Of a stretch of 64,000 bases of DNA, positions 53,195 through 62,025 are shown in pieces. Position 1 is the stretch's first letter. Every line of letters starts with the position of its first letter. Origin of the DNA: JAAFHB01 sp037133495 (lineage in GTDB: Bacteria; Bacteroidota; Bacteroidia; Bacteroidales; Prolixibacteraceae); the NCBI GenBank assembly GCA_037133495.1, contig JBAXOA010000004.1, forward strand, positions 1 to 64,000. Reading direction: 5' to 3'. Under the pieces are notes generated by a model. It ran no database searches. It was not told the DNA's origin and saw only the letters and a program-made list of their open reading frames with translations. The translations under genes were made by a program, and so were the position numbers.

Positions 53195-54138
53195 CCTTCA
53201 AGCAATCCGCGGCCTGATTTCACAATCTTGCCTTCTTCACGAAAATCTTTGGTGATCCGGTCGAGGACTCCATTGATAAAAGTACTGCTACGGTTTGTGC
53301 TGTAATATTTTGCTAATTCAATGTATTCGTTAAGTGTAACCTTCACTGGTATAGAAGGAAATTCAATAAGCTCGGTAAGTGCCAGCTGCATAATCAGCAC
53401 ATCCATGATGGCAACCCGATCGACATCCCAGTTCTTGGTATAGGTTTCGATGATCTGTCTGTTCTCTGCATTATTCATTATGGCTTTCCTGAATAATTTA
53501 GTGGTAAAATCCTGATCTTCTTCATCTTTATAAAGCGACATCAGGTATTCGTTCCGGTCGTCAGCACTTTTAAATTTTTTAATTGTCTTAATAACCATGG
53601 AAATTGTAAAGTCAAGATCGTCGTTCCAATATATACTTTGCTCTTCGAGTTCATTAAGCATTATATCACTATTTACCAATATATTACTGAAGAAATCTTC
53701 GCAAAATCTTCGGTCATTTTGAAAATCATCGGTCGATGAGTTAATATATATTGTGTAAAGATCAGATTCGATCATAGAATTAAAAATGCCACGGATAAGA
53801 TCAGGAGATGCAGACCAGTTTAGTTTATTACGTGTGAGATAGTCATTCAGACTCTTGTCATCTTTTAGTCTGTTAATCAGCCGGTTATTAACAAATCTCA
53901 GATTAGGGTTAAGGTCATCCTCAGTTGGAAGATTCTTATTTTTTCTCGATTCTATGCGTTCATTGGCAAAATCGCTCATTTCGACCAGAATAGCAAACAG
54001 CAAATGATACAAATCATAAGTTTTTCTAATACTGAAGTGAAGCTCAGATTCGGATTGAGTAATTGTTTTTTCGGGAGACGAAGTATGAGCGTATAATATT
54101 TGCAGTACTTTGGTGCGGATAATCCTTCGGCTAATCAT
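53191..54138 (-). CDS. nusB: Transcription antitermination protein NusB (long Bacteroidota form)
   Basis: NusB with NusE/S10 binds boxA RNA and supports rRNA transcription. The protein has about 315 residues, roughly twice the Escherichia coli length. The family start ISRRIIRTKVLQILYAH is followed by an inserted helical region, and the NusB fold ends in DVDRVAIMDVLIMQLALTELIEFPSIPVKVTLNEYIELAKYYSTNRSSTFINGVLDRI. The extra length is usual for Bacteroidota. I chose the ATG at 54138; the frame also has an ATG at 54180, but that leader is unlike the family. First gene of the nusB-DUF1573-yajC block. Confidence 0.92.
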   Translation of the reverse strand: MISRRIIRTKVLQILYAHTSSPEKTITQSESELHFSIRKTYDLYHLLFAILVEMSDFANERIESRKNKNLPTEDDLNPNLRFVNNRLINRLKDDKSLNDYLTRNKLNWSASPDLIRGIFNSMIESDLYTIYINSSTDDFQNDRRFCEDFFSNILVNSDIMLNELEEQSIYWNDDLDFTISMVIKTIKKFKSADDRNEYLMSLYKDEEDQDFTTKLFRKAIMNNAENRQIIETYTKNWDVDRVAIMDVLIMQLALTELIEFPSIPVKVTLNEYIELAKYYSTNRSSTFINGVLDRITKDFREEGKIVKSGRGLLEG

Positions 54139-54204
54139 GATGAATATAGAACTGGTTTCTAATAAAATTTCAGATGGCAAAAGTACAACAATTATATGAG
54201 TTGT

Positions 54205-54912
54205 TCAATTATTGCGATCACCCTGATCTTGATCTTGTTCCGGATCTGATTCAAACTTAATTAAATCATCGTCATCCTCATCATCCTCTTCTTCTTTGCG
54301 ATTTGACGGAGCTGAATTACGATAAAGAACTGCAAATCCCAATCCCGAAATACCTCCCCACAAATGTGATTCCCACGAAATATCAGGCTTAACAGGAAAT
54401 ATTCCCCAAAACATTCCGCCATATACAAGCGAAACAATCATGGCTATCGTTAACAATCTAATATTAAAACTAATGATCCCGCTCAAAAATAGAAATGCAG
54501 CAAGACCATATATTACTCCGCTGACACCTATATGCAGTGCATCCCGCCCTCCAATCCAGACAAAAAAACCTGAAAACAGATAAATTAATACAAATATGGA
54601 ATAGGAGGATTTCCGGTAAAAAAAGAATAAGGTAAACGTAAGGATAAACAGAGGTATAGTATTGGCTATCAGGTGTTCTAAATTGGCATGAATAAGGGGA
54701 GAAAAGAAAATTCCGCGTAATCCTCTCAAGGAGTGTGGAAGTAATCCCCAGGATGAAAAGTCGAGATTAAATTCTATCTCGTAAAGCTTTATCAGCCATA
54801 AAACAATTATGAACGAGCAGGATACAAAAAGAGAATGCCGGACAATCCGTTTTTCCAGATCAAACTGTTCTTGAGTATAATTCCCCGGATGATATCTAGA
54901 GAGCAATGACAT
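54205..54912 (-). CDS. Rhomboid-family intramembrane serine protease
   Basis: The 235-residue protein has six membrane helices. Rhomboid motifs are HANLEHLIANTIPLFIL (residues about 76-92), the active-site Ser in GVSGVIYGLAAFLF (about 128-141), and the catalytic His in ISWESHLWGGISGLGFA (about 180-196). The C-terminus is a hydrophilic acidic tail (EEEDDEDDDD) unlike the catalytic core. Rhomboids cleave membrane proteins within the bilayer; the substrate is unknown. It is 12 bp behind the threonine aldolase gene. Confidence 0.93.
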   Translation of the reverse strand: MSLLSRYHPGNYTQEQFDLEKRIVRHSLFVSCSFIIVLWLIKLYEIEFNLDFSSWGLLPHSLRGLRGIFFSPLIHANLEHLIANTIPLFILTFTLFFFYRKSSYSIFVLIYLFSGFFVWIGGRDALHIGVSGVIYGLAAFLFLSGIISFNIRLLTIAMIVSLVYGGMFWGIFPVKPDISWESHLWGGISGLGFAVLYRNSAPSNRKEEEDDEDDDDLIKFESDPEQDQDQGDRNN

Positions 54913-54924
54913 ATTAACTAACTC

Positions 54925-55959
54925 TTATTCATGCAGTAATTTACGAAGTAATTTTGAAAAATTCATCACATCTTCTTTCGTAGTATCAAAAGAGGTCATC
55001 CAGCGAACTTCTCCACGATTCTCATCCCACATATAAAAGAAATATTCTTTTTGTAATTGAGGGATAATGGCCTTTGGAACAATGGCAAACACACCATTGG
55101 CCTCTACCGGCTGAGTAATTTCAACTCCCTTTAATTTACGAATTTCAGTTTCCAAAATTTTAGCCATCTGATTGGAATGGGAAGCATTGGTTTTCCAAAT
55201 CTCTTTTTGCAGGTATGGAACAAATTGGGCACCGACAAAGCGCATTTTCGAAAAAAGCTGAGCTGCCTGTTTCCTGTAATATTTGCTGTTTTCTGCCAAT
55301 GCAGGATTAAAAATAAGTACAGCTTCACCAATCATCATACCATTCTTAGTTCCACCGAAGGAGAGAATATCTACACCTGCATCTTTTGTGAATGATTTAA
55401 ATGAAAGGCCCAGAGACACTGCGGCATTCGAAATTCTCGCTCCATCCATATGAAGGAACATCCCGTGACTGTGAGCAAGATTCGCCAACGCCCTGATTTC
55501 TTCAACCTGGTAAACGGTGCCAAGTTCAGTTGCCTGTGTAATACTAATCAATCCGGGTTGCGAATGGTGCTCAAAACCGAAGCCATGCAAATATTTTTCA
55601 ATTTGTGCAGGAGTAATCTTTCCATTGTGCGTAGCCACAGGAATCATTTTACATCCGGTGAATTTCTCAGGTGCGCCACACTCATCTACCTGAATATGTG
55701 CAGTATCTGCACATATTACTGAATGAAAAGAACGCGTGGAAGATTTAATTCCCAGTATGTTAGCACCTGTGCCGGTTAATACAAAGAATACTTCAGTGTC
55801 GTTGCCAAACTCTTTTTTAAACAATCCAACAGCTTCATTTGTCCATTTGTCGTCACCATATCCAATTGAATGACCTACATTTGCACTTGCTATTGCTTCT
55901 AAAATTTCACGATGAATTCCTGAATTATTATCACTTGCAAAACCTCTTTCCTGCATCAT
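54925..55959 (-). CDS. Threonine aldolase-family PLP enzyme
   Basis: The 344-residue fold-type I PLP enzyme splits threonine or allo-threonine to glycine and acetaldehyde. The visible features are RGFASDNNSGIHREIL, the PLP-stacking region GTGANILGIKSS, HIQVDECGAPE, the LHMDGARISNA block, and the Schiff-base Lys in LSFGGTKNGMMIGEAVL. The start SDNxSG..P/R.I is the LtaE-type beginning. A substrate other than threonine (for example beta-hydroxy amino acids) is possible. It precedes the rhomboid gene in one unit. Confidence 0.9.
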   Translation of the reverse strand: MMQERGFASDNNSGIHREILEAIASANVGHSIGYGDDKWTNEAVGLFKKEFGNDTEVFFVLTGTGANILGIKSSTRSFHSVICADTAHIQVDECGAPEKFTGCKMIPVATHNGKITPAQIEKYLHGFGFEHHSQPGLISITQATELGTVYQVEEIRALANLAHSHGMFLHMDGARISNAAVSLGLSFKSFTKDAGVDILSFGGTKNGMMIGEAVLIFNPALAENSKYYRKQAAQLFSKMRFVGAQFVPYLQKEIWKTNASHSNQMAKILETEIRKLKGVEITQPVEANGVFAIVPKAIIPQLQKEYFFYMWDENRGEVRWMTSFDTTKEDVMNFSKLLRKLLHE

Positions 55960-56137
55960 AGTTTCACTGATTAAACCTTGTTATTTTTTAAAATATTTTC
56001 CCGCAAAAATATGTTTTGTTTTCGGCTTTTTTAGTATTTTTCATCCCTTGTTCCAGAGATTATAATCCAATTCTGATTATTGTTTTATAGCTCTTTCGAA
56101 AGTTCCGGCAATTTAATTATTAAATAAAGATTTTTTG

Positions 56138-57463
56138 ATGTTAAAGAAAAATAAAACGGTAGTGAATATTTTCTGGATGCGGCGCGATTTGAGGCTGGAT
56201 GATAACACAGCCCTTTTTCATGCTTTAAAAACGCGGGAAAATGTATTGCCGATATTTATCTTTAATCCGGATATTCTTGAGCAATTAGAAGTGCGACCCA
56301 ATTTCAGAGTCAATTTTATATACAAAACACTGGCTGGAATAAAGGAGGCTTTGGAAAAGATTGGATCCAGCATTTATATTGCTCATGGAAGACCTTTGGA
56401 TATTTTTAAAAAAATGGCGGATGAGTTTCATATTTGCAGTGTATATGCAAATCGTGATTATGAACCTTACTCTGTTTATCGCGATCTGCATGTTGAGAGA
56501 TTTCTGAAAATCAATAAGATTGAATATCATTCCTATAAAGATCATGTTCTTTTTGAAAAAGATGAACTTGTAAAGGAGGATGGAAAACCATACACCGTTT
56601 TTACTCCCTACAAGAATAAATTTCTCGAAAAGTTTAACAAGGAAATGGTTCGCCCTTTAAATACGACCCAATACTTTCATAATTTCATAAGAATCAAGCC
56701 TCTTCCGATGATGAGCATCGAAATGCTTGGTTTTGAAACTTTAAATATCACTTTTCCCTCTGTGCGCCTTCCACAAGCATTGTTGGAAGGGTATGCTGCA
56801 AACAGGGATTTTCCGGCAAGAAATGGCACTTCGAAACTAAGCGTTCATTTACGGTTTGGAACCCTAAGCATCCGCAAAGTTACAGCATTGGCTGTTTTGC
56901 ACTCCGATACTTTTTTGTCGGAGCTTATTTGGCGTAATTTCTACAGTCAGATTCTTTGGTATTTTCCATATGTTACAACAAGGGCATTCAAGCCTATATA
57001 TGATAATATTCGCTGGGAAAATAACCTGGACCACTTCAATGCCTGGTGTCAGGGAAAAACCGGTTATCCGATGGTTGATGCCGGAATGCGGGAATTGAAT
57101 CAGACCGGATTCATGCACAATCGGTTAAGGATGGTAACTGCGAGCTTTCTATGCAAGCATCTGCTGATTGACTGGCGCTGGGGAGAAGCTTATTTTGCCG
57201 GAAAATTAAATGATTACGATCTGGCTTCAAATAACGGAGGCTGGCAATGGGCATCCGGATCAGGCTGCGATGCTGCACCCTATTTCAGGATCTTTAATCC
57301 GGAATTGCAGGCAAAAAAATTTGATCCCGACTTTGAGTACATTAAAAAATGGATTCCCGAATTCGAAACAGAGGATTATCCAGTCCCGATTATCGAACAT
57401 CGTTTTGCACGCGAAAGGGCTCTGAAAAGATACGCTCAAGGAATGAATTTTAACGAAGATTAA
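56138..57463 (+). CDS. phrB: Deoxyribodipyrimidine photolyase (class I)
   Basis: This FAD enzyme repairs UV-induced pyrimidine dimers with blue light. The protein of about 441 residues begins with the antenna (Rossmann) domain: NIFWMRRDLRLDDNTALFHAL and VYANRDYEPYSVYRD. The FAD-binding helical domain contains TSKLSVHLRFGTLSIR, ELIWRNFYSQILW, TGYPMVDAGMRELNQTGFMHNRLRMV, and the C-terminal DYDLASNNGGWQWASGSGCDAAPYFRIFNP. The conserved Trp and Asn residues for CPD photolyase are there. I start at ATG 56138, not at the TTG one codon upstream. It is convergent with the exonuclease fusion gene; their stop codons touch. Confidence 0.95.
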   Translation: MLKKNKTVVNIFWMRRDLRLDDNTALFHALKTRENVLPIFIFNPDILEQLEVRPNFRVNFIYKTLAGIKEALEKIGSSIYIAHGRPLDIFKKMADEFHICSVYANRDYEPYSVYRDLHVERFLKINKIEYHSYKDHVLFEKDELVKEDGKPYTVFTPYKNKFLEKFNKEMVRPLNTTQYFHNFIRIKPLPMMSIEMLGFETLNITFPSVRLPQALLEGYAANRDFPARNGTSKLSVHLRFGTLSIRKVTALAVLHSDTFLSELIWRNFYSQILWYFPYVTTRAFKPIYDNIRWENNLDHFNAWCQGKTGYPMVDAGMRELNQTGFMHNRLRMVTASFLCKHLLIDWRWGEAYFAGKLNDYDLASNNGGWQWASGSGCDAAPYFRIFNPELQAKKFDPDFEYIKKWIPEFETEDYPVPIIEHRFARERALKRYAQGMNFNED

Positions 57464-58819
57464 TTATTCCGGACTGAATTCCAAAATTCTGACGGTTTTA
57501 CTGCGCTTCAGATATCCACTGATAATCACTTGAATATCTCTGTTGTCGTTCCGCTTTTCTATGCAGTCGTGGAGGGAATCTGCATGAGCGATTGAAAAAT
57601 CAGTTGACAAATATCCAAACCCTGCAAACCGGCCATTTGCAATCTTGACGATCGATTTTTCATTGTTTGTGCGACCTTGATCTATTACGAAAAAATTAGG
57701 AGAGCGATATTGAAGCCCTTTTATTGACTTGCCAACGCGTATGTTATAATCCGAGGGTTGCTCCAATCCGGTACATGCTCCGTTACAATGGTGAAGCTGA
57801 GCATTAAAACACCCACCGTTACTGTTATCGAGATTACATAATTTTTTGCACAAAGCATATTTTTCAACAAGTTTATGTAAATATTCAATTCCTTCCTGAT
57901 GAAAATGAAAAGTAGTTAAGGGAATTTTATCTTCTTCTATCTTATTGATTATCAGATGAATATATCCCTCTGGATCTTCGTAGGAGAATAATCCATAATT
58001 AAATGCCGACCTGCGTTGACTCCTGTTATAGAGCGGTTTATGCTTCTTGATTTCTGATGATTCAAACAAAAGTGCTACAAGTTCACTACCGGTAATTTCC
58101 CAAGATACATCAGCAATTTTATCCCTCATCTCCATCGCTTTTTTTGTTTGAGAATTACTCAAGTGTGTCAATACTCTTTGGTGAATATCCTTGCTTTTCC
58201 CAATATAGATGATATTACCTTGCGTATCATAAAAATAATAGATGCCGGTTTTAGCAGGTATTGCAGCTATTTTTTCTGGTGGAAGCGAATAGGTCTGGTT
58301 AACAAAAAGAGTCGACTCAAGAAGGCTATTCTGAATTAACAGCTTTTCAAAAAGCTTTGTTGTCGCAAGTGCATCGCCAATAGCCCGATGTCTGTCGGTA
58401 ATTTCTATTCCCAAATCTGCACATATTTTCCCGAGCGAATAGGAGAGGTGGCCGGGCAACAACTTTCGGCTGAGTTTTACAGTACAGATTGTTTTCCGTT
58501 TAAAGTCGTACCCCAATCGTTTAAATTCCTCTTTTACAAATGAATAATCGAATGTGGCATTGTGCGCAACAAATATAGTACCGGCAGTTAGTTCTATTAT
58601 TTTCCTGGCAACTTCGTAAAATTTTGGAGCACTTGAAACCATTTCGTTGGTTATCCCGGTCAGACGAGTAATATTCCATGGAATATTACATTCAGGATTG
58701 ATAAGGGTTGTAAAAGTCTCCGAAACTGATTCTCCATTATGCAGGATTATGGCTATTTCCGTAATCTTGCCGTATGACGAGCTTGTTCCTGTTGTTTCTA
58801 TATCGATAATCGCATACAT
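57464..58819 (-). CDS. DnaQ-like 3'-5' exonuclease fused to a GIY-YIG (UvrC/Cho-like) domain
   Basis: The 451-residue protein consists of two nuclease modules. The first (residues about 1-170) is a DEDDh exonuclease: IDIETTGTSSSYGKITEIAI, VAHNATFDYSFVKEEF and the His/Asp in DRHRAIGDALATTKLFE. The second (about 190-290) is a GIY-YIG domain: KTGIYYFYDTQGNIIYIGKSKDIHQRVLTHL. A Cys-bearing region follows (LCKKLCNLDNSNGGCFNAQLHHCNGACTG), like the UvrC Cys cluster. Similar fusions are known in Bacteroidota and Actinobacteria, where they are annotated as polymerase III epsilon-like; a repair function is likely. It is next to a photolyase, which fits DNA repair. Confidence 0.9.
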   Translation of the reverse strand: MYAIIDIETTGTSSSYGKITEIAIILHNGESVSETFTTLINPECNIPWNITRLTGITNEMVSSAPKFYEVARKIIELTAGTIFVAHNATFDYSFVKEEFKRLGYDFKRKTICTVKLSRKLLPGHLSYSLGKICADLGIEITDRHRAIGDALATTKLFEKLLIQNSLLESTLFVNQTYSLPPEKIAAIPAKTGIYYFYDTQGNIIYIGKSKDIHQRVLTHLSNSQTKKAMEMRDKIADVSWEITGSELVALLFESSEIKKHKPLYNRSQRRSAFNYGLFSYEDPEGYIHLIINKIEEDKIPLTTFHFHQEGIEYLHKLVEKYALCKKLCNLDNSNGGCFNAQLHHCNGACTGLEQPSDYNIRVGKSIKGLQYRSPNFFVIDQGRTNNEKSIVKIANGRFAGFGYLSTDFSIAHADSLHDCIEKRNDNRDIQVIISGYLKRSKTVRILEFSPE

Positions 58820-58851
58820 CTGCTAAAATAAGAAATAAATCTTCTCCCAGT

Positions 58852-59628
58852 TTAAATTTGATTCTCAATATAAATTCTGATCATCCGATAAATCTCGATA
58901 ACACTGTCATTCTTAGGAAGGGAATCATAAAGATGACGCATATATTGCTTTTGATTTAGTATCTGGTAGGTTTTTTTAAAATGAAGATCAAAAATCCAGG
59001 ACATTTGAAAAATAGTGAAATCATTAAAAGTCACAATATCACTTTTATTGGGAATACCACCGGCTATAATTGTGTTACACAGCATAGGAGAGACAAAAGG
59101 TTTCTCGGATAGGTTAAGTTCAGCGGCCATATTCGGCTTGCCACTTTTAGCCATAATATACTCAACAGTTGATCTCCAAGTATCAAGTTTATCGGCGTCG
59201 CGCAACAATTTACTATAAAAAAGAATCGCTTCATCCTCTTTTTTGGGTATTTCAGGTTTATTATGGCATTTGATGGTTTGAATAATAATATTCTGAGTCG
59301 GAATATCGAGCTCAGAAAAAAGCTGATTGGAGTTTAAATATTCAATACTGGCATCAGCATGATCAGTAATATTTATTCCAGCGTTTTCAGGAAATAAAAG
59401 CCATATTCTGCCAATATCATGAAACAGGGCAACAATTTCAGCTATCTGTTTTTCGTTTTCACTAAGTTCAAGCGCATCAGCAAGCATTTGAATATTTTCC
59501 ACAACTCGTTCGATGTGTAGAATTATTTTCCCGACAGTCGCTTCATAAGCGACAAATTCAGATTTTAAAGGAAGAAGGTACGAATCAAAATCCGCTTGAA
59601 ATTTGGAAATCAAATTATTAGATATCAT
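58852..59628 (-). CDS. HD-domain protein (probable metal-dependent phosphohydrolase)
   Basis: The 258-residue protein has an HD domain at residues about 35-160. It contains ERVVENIQMLADALEL, the HD pair in VALFHDIGRIWLL, a second His in ITDHADASIEYL, TIKCHNKPE and DADKLDTW with the final Asp. This is the metal-ligand pattern of the general HD superfamily, without a GYP motif or synthetase domain. Substrate unknown. It is 32 bp upstream of the exonuclease fusion gene and probably shares its transcript. Confidence 0.85.
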   Translation of the reverse strand: MISNNLISKFQADFDSYLLPLKSEFVAYEATVGKIILHIERVVENIQMLADALELSENEKQIAEIVALFHDIGRIWLLFPENAGINITDHADASIEYLNSNQLFSELDIPTQNIIIQTIKCHNKPEIPKKEDEAILFYSKLLRDADKLDTWRSTVEYIMAKSGKPNMAAELNLSEKPFVSPMLCNTIIAGGIPNKSDIVTFNDFTIFQMSWIFDLHFKKTYQILNQKQYMRHLYDSLPKNDSVIEIYRMIRIYIENQI

Positions 59629-59793
59629 CTAATTAAGATATTAGTATTATTGCAAAGGTAGTATATTCGCCTCATTCGATTTGATTTTAAGAAGAATTTT
59701 ATATCGGATCGAAAAAATTAACATTAAAGAATGATATCCATATATTTTGGCTGAAAAACGAAGATTTCCGGTTTAGTGTTCGAAGAATAATGC

Positions 59794-59801
59794 TACTTTT
59801 G
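59794..59801 (+). promoter_or_regulatory. Promoter -7 box of tRNA-Arg
   Basis: TACTTTTG matches TAnnTTTG and lies 18 bp before the tRNA 5' end. A TTTA at about 59772 is a weak -33 match. Confidence 0.5.
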
Positions 59802-59818
59802 TAACCGCTTTCAGAAAT

Positions 59819-59890
59819 GGCCCCATAGTTAAATGGATAGAATGGAGGATTCCGGTTCCTTTGATCTGGGTTCGAATCCCGGTGGGGTCA
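59819..59890 (+). tRNA. tRNA-Arg (anticodon CCG)
   Basis: The cloverleaf folds by hand. The acceptor stem is ggcccca / tggggtc (one G-T pair). The D arm has GG in the loop. The anticodon stem gagga / tcctt carries the loop ttCCGgt. The variable loop is short and the T arm ctggg-ttcgaat-cccgg. The discriminator base is A and no CCA is encoded. Anticodon CCG reads CGG, arginine. Confidence 0.93.
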
Positions 59891-59894
59891 CAAA

Positions 59895-59923
59895 AAGCCT
59901 GCATATCAATGATGTGCAGGCTT
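59895..59923 (+). terminator. Terminator after tRNA-Arg
   Basis: A perfect 9-bp stem (aagcctgca / tgcaggctt) with an 11-base loop is followed by GCATTTTTC. It begins 5 bp behind the tRNA. Confidence 0.85.
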
Positions 59924-59971
59924 GCATTTTTCATACTCTTTTATACCCCCGTTAAAAGGATTACTCACCTC

Positions 59972-60001
59972 TTGTTTTTCTCAACTGAAAATATACCTTT
60001 G
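59972..60001 (+). promoter_or_regulatory. Promoter of the Fe-S / radical SAM / prenyl synthase operon
   Basis: TTGT at 59972-59975 and TACCTTTG at 59994-60001 match the Bacteroidota -33 (TTTG/TTG) and -7 (TAnnTTTG) elements with about 19 bp between, 41 bp before the first ATG. Confidence 0.6.
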
Positions 60002-60042
60002 CTTCGGTTTGAACCTAAATTATCGTAATAGATTTTGATCAT

Positions 60043-60825
60043 ATGCGTAAAAAAGTGGTTTTCTGTAATTGTGGTGCTCAGCTAATCGGAAATGACCGGT
60101 TAGAGGCTATTTCTGAATTTTTAAAGCAGATACGCATCCCAACTCTTGAAATTTCCGATTTATGCGGATGTTCCGTTGATCGAAAAAGTGATACCAAAGA
60201 TCAACTGATTGAAGCTGAAAAAGTATTGATAATTGCCTGCTATCCCAGAGCTGTCAGACATTTGCTCGAATCCTGCGAAATTGATCATCAGTCAATGAAT
60301 TACGACTATGTTAATTTCAGAGAAATGACCAATGACCAGATATTTGATGCAATTCAATCTTTTTCTGAAGGACATACCGGGACTTGGGAATCTTCTCACC
60401 TGAAAAGCAATTGCGAATGGCCTTCATGGTTTCCTGTGATCGACTATTCGCGCTGTACTGCTTGTGGCCAATGTGCTGATTTTTGTCTTTTTGGCGTGTA
60501 TGATAAGATTGATAATAAAGTAGTTGTAGTTAATCCAAGTGGATGTAAGAATAACTGTCCGGCTTGTGCCAGAATCTGTCCCCATACAGCAATTATTTTT
60601 CCGAAATATCTTCATTCAGGTGCTATTGCCGGTGATGATTCGATTGATGAAATCGCTGAATTGCAACGCCAAAGGGTTGACATGGATACTATTCTTGGCA
60701 GCAATATTTATCAGGCGCTCGAAATGCGAAAGGCTAAACGTCAGTCGATTATACGTTCAACTGCCATGCAGCAGGCAATAGTTGAAAGAGAACGCGCACT
60801 CTCAGCGAAAAATAATCATCAATAG
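60043..60825 (+). CDS. Ferredoxin-like Fe-S protein with extra cysteine motifs
   Basis: The 260-residue protein is cytoplasmic. Residues about 1-110 have CNCGAQLI near the start, DLCGCSVD and IIACYPRAVRHLLESC, which recalls the Cys pairs of HdrA-type electron-transfer proteins. Residues about 138-149 form a 4Fe-4S motif CTACGQCADFC, and residues about 168-181 a second, unusual one, CKNNCPACARICP. The C-terminal about 70 residues are charged and helical. No flavin or nucleotide motif is evident. It is the first gene of an operon with a radical SAM enzyme, so it is probably an electron donor for that reaction. I do not know a named family. Confidence 0.72.
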   Translation: MRKKVVFCNCGAQLIGNDRLEAISEFLKQIRIPTLEISDLCGCSVDRKSDTKDQLIEAEKVLIIACYPRAVRHLLESCEIDHQSMNYDYVNFREMTNDQIFDAIQSFSEGHTGTWESSHLKSNCEWPSWFPVIDYSRCTACGQCADFCLFGVYDKIDNKVVVVNPSGCKNNCPACARICPHTAIIFPKYLHSGAIAGDDSIDEIAELQRQRVDMDTILGSNIYQALEMRKAKRQSIIRSTAMQQAIVERERALSAKNNHQ

Positions 60826-60835
60826 CCAGCAGATC

Positions 60836-62014
60836 ATGTCAATATTAAGAAATTTTTTAAAATCGGATCGCCGGTGTATATGGAAATTCACCTATAATCT
60901 GGGATGGAGAGGAATTGCAGGGTTTAATAAATTCCAGAAAAGAAAGCAACGCGGTGAGAATTTTCCTGCTTTTCAGTTTATTTCAGTCACCGATGACTGC
61001 AATCTGGCTTGTCAGGGTTGCTGGATTACAAAAGGGGAGAAAAGTACAACTCTCGATTTGCAGGCCATTAACAAGATCATAAACGAGAGCAAAAAGTATG
61101 GTTGTTATTTTTATGGCATATTAGGAGGTGAACCGTTAATGTATAGTGAGCTAATGAATATTTTCAAGGCACATCCCGATTGTTATTTTCAGCTGTTTAC
61201 CAACGGAACTTTGCTTAACGATAAGATAGCTGCCAATCTGAGAGAGCTGGCAAATGTTACACCCCTAATAAGTTTTGAAGGAGACGAATTGATCGCTGAT
61301 ATCCGAAGAGGGAGTAAAAGCGTTTATCGGCGAACTCAACAGGCGATTGACACTGCAATAAATCACCGTTTAATTACTGGAGTTGCTATAAGTGTGTGTA
61401 AATCAAATATCGAAATGGCATTATCTGATGAATTTATTTCAATGCTTCACGATCGGGGAGTTGTCTATCTTTGGTATTATATTTACCGTCCGACAGGTGA
61501 GAATCCTCACTACGAACTAGCACTTTCGTCCGAAGAAATCCAGAGATTACGCCAATTTTTAGTCGACGGACGAACCAAATATCCACTGGTATTGATAGAT
61601 TCTTACTGGGGTGCCGATGGTGAACCATTCTGTCCTGCAGTTGAAGGCTTGAGTCACCATATTAATCCGGCAGGAGATATTGAGCCTTGTCCTGTCATAC
61701 AGTATTCGTGCGATAATATCCTGAGCGGAAATATCAAATCTATTTATGAAAATTCTACTTTTATCAGAGATTTTAAAACTCAGGTGAATAAACAGACCAA
61801 GGGTTGTATATTAATGGAGAACCCAGCCTGGCTGGCAAATTTTTCAGCTGATCATCATGCTGTTAATACATCAAACAGATTGGGAATGCCGGATCAGCTG
61901 GCCAATGGCAGTATGATTTCCAGTCATGGAAGTTGCCCCCGCATTCCTGAGAAAAACTGGATTTACCGGATGGCAAAGAAACGGGCATTTTTCGGTTTAG
62001 GAGCTTATGGATAA
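60836..62014 (+). CDS. Radical SAM enzyme with C-terminal SPASM-like cysteines
   Basis: The protein has about 392 residues. The radical SAM cluster motif is CNLACQGCW (CxxxCxxC, residues about 55-62), followed by GILGGEPLMY and ISFEGDE. A C-terminal Cys-rich part carries FCPAVEGLSHHINPAGDIEPCPVIQYSCDNI, an auxiliary-cluster-type arrangement, and a last CPRIPEKNW. The substrate is unknown. It lies between an Fe-S protein (10 bp) and a DUF116-polyprenyl synthase (11 bp), which suggests an isoprenoid substrate. The start at 60836 (ATG) avoids the 44-bp overlap that a TTG at 60782 would create. Confidence 0.85.
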   Translation: MSILRNFLKSDRRCIWKFTYNLGWRGIAGFNKFQKRKQRGENFPAFQFISVTDDCNLACQGCWITKGEKSTTLDLQAINKIINESKKYGCYFYGILGGEPLMYSELMNIFKAHPDCYFQLFTNGTLLNDKIAANLRELANVTPLISFEGDELIADIRRGSKSVYRRTQQAIDTAINHRLITGVAISVCKSNIEMALSDEFISMLHDRGVVYLWYYIYRPTGENPHYELALSSEEIQRLRQFLVDGRTKYPLVLIDSYWGADGEPFCPAVEGLSHHINPAGDIEPCPVIQYSCDNILSGNIKSIYENSTFIRDFKTQVNKQTKGCILMENPAWLANFSADHHAVNTSNRLGMPDQLANGSMISSHGSCPRIPEKNWIYRMAKKRAFFGLGAYG

Positions 62015-62025
62015 AAATTATTACA

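Noticed and set aside
54138..54180. Upstream ATG at 54180 as nusB start
   Set aside because: The 14 added residues do not resemble NusB, while the sequence from 54138 matches the family start ISRRxxRxKxLQxLYA.
60782..60836. TTG at 60782 as start of the radical SAM gene
   Set aside because: It would overlap the Fe-S protein gene by 44 bp and add a low-complexity leader; the ATG at 60836 follows that stop codon by 10 bp.
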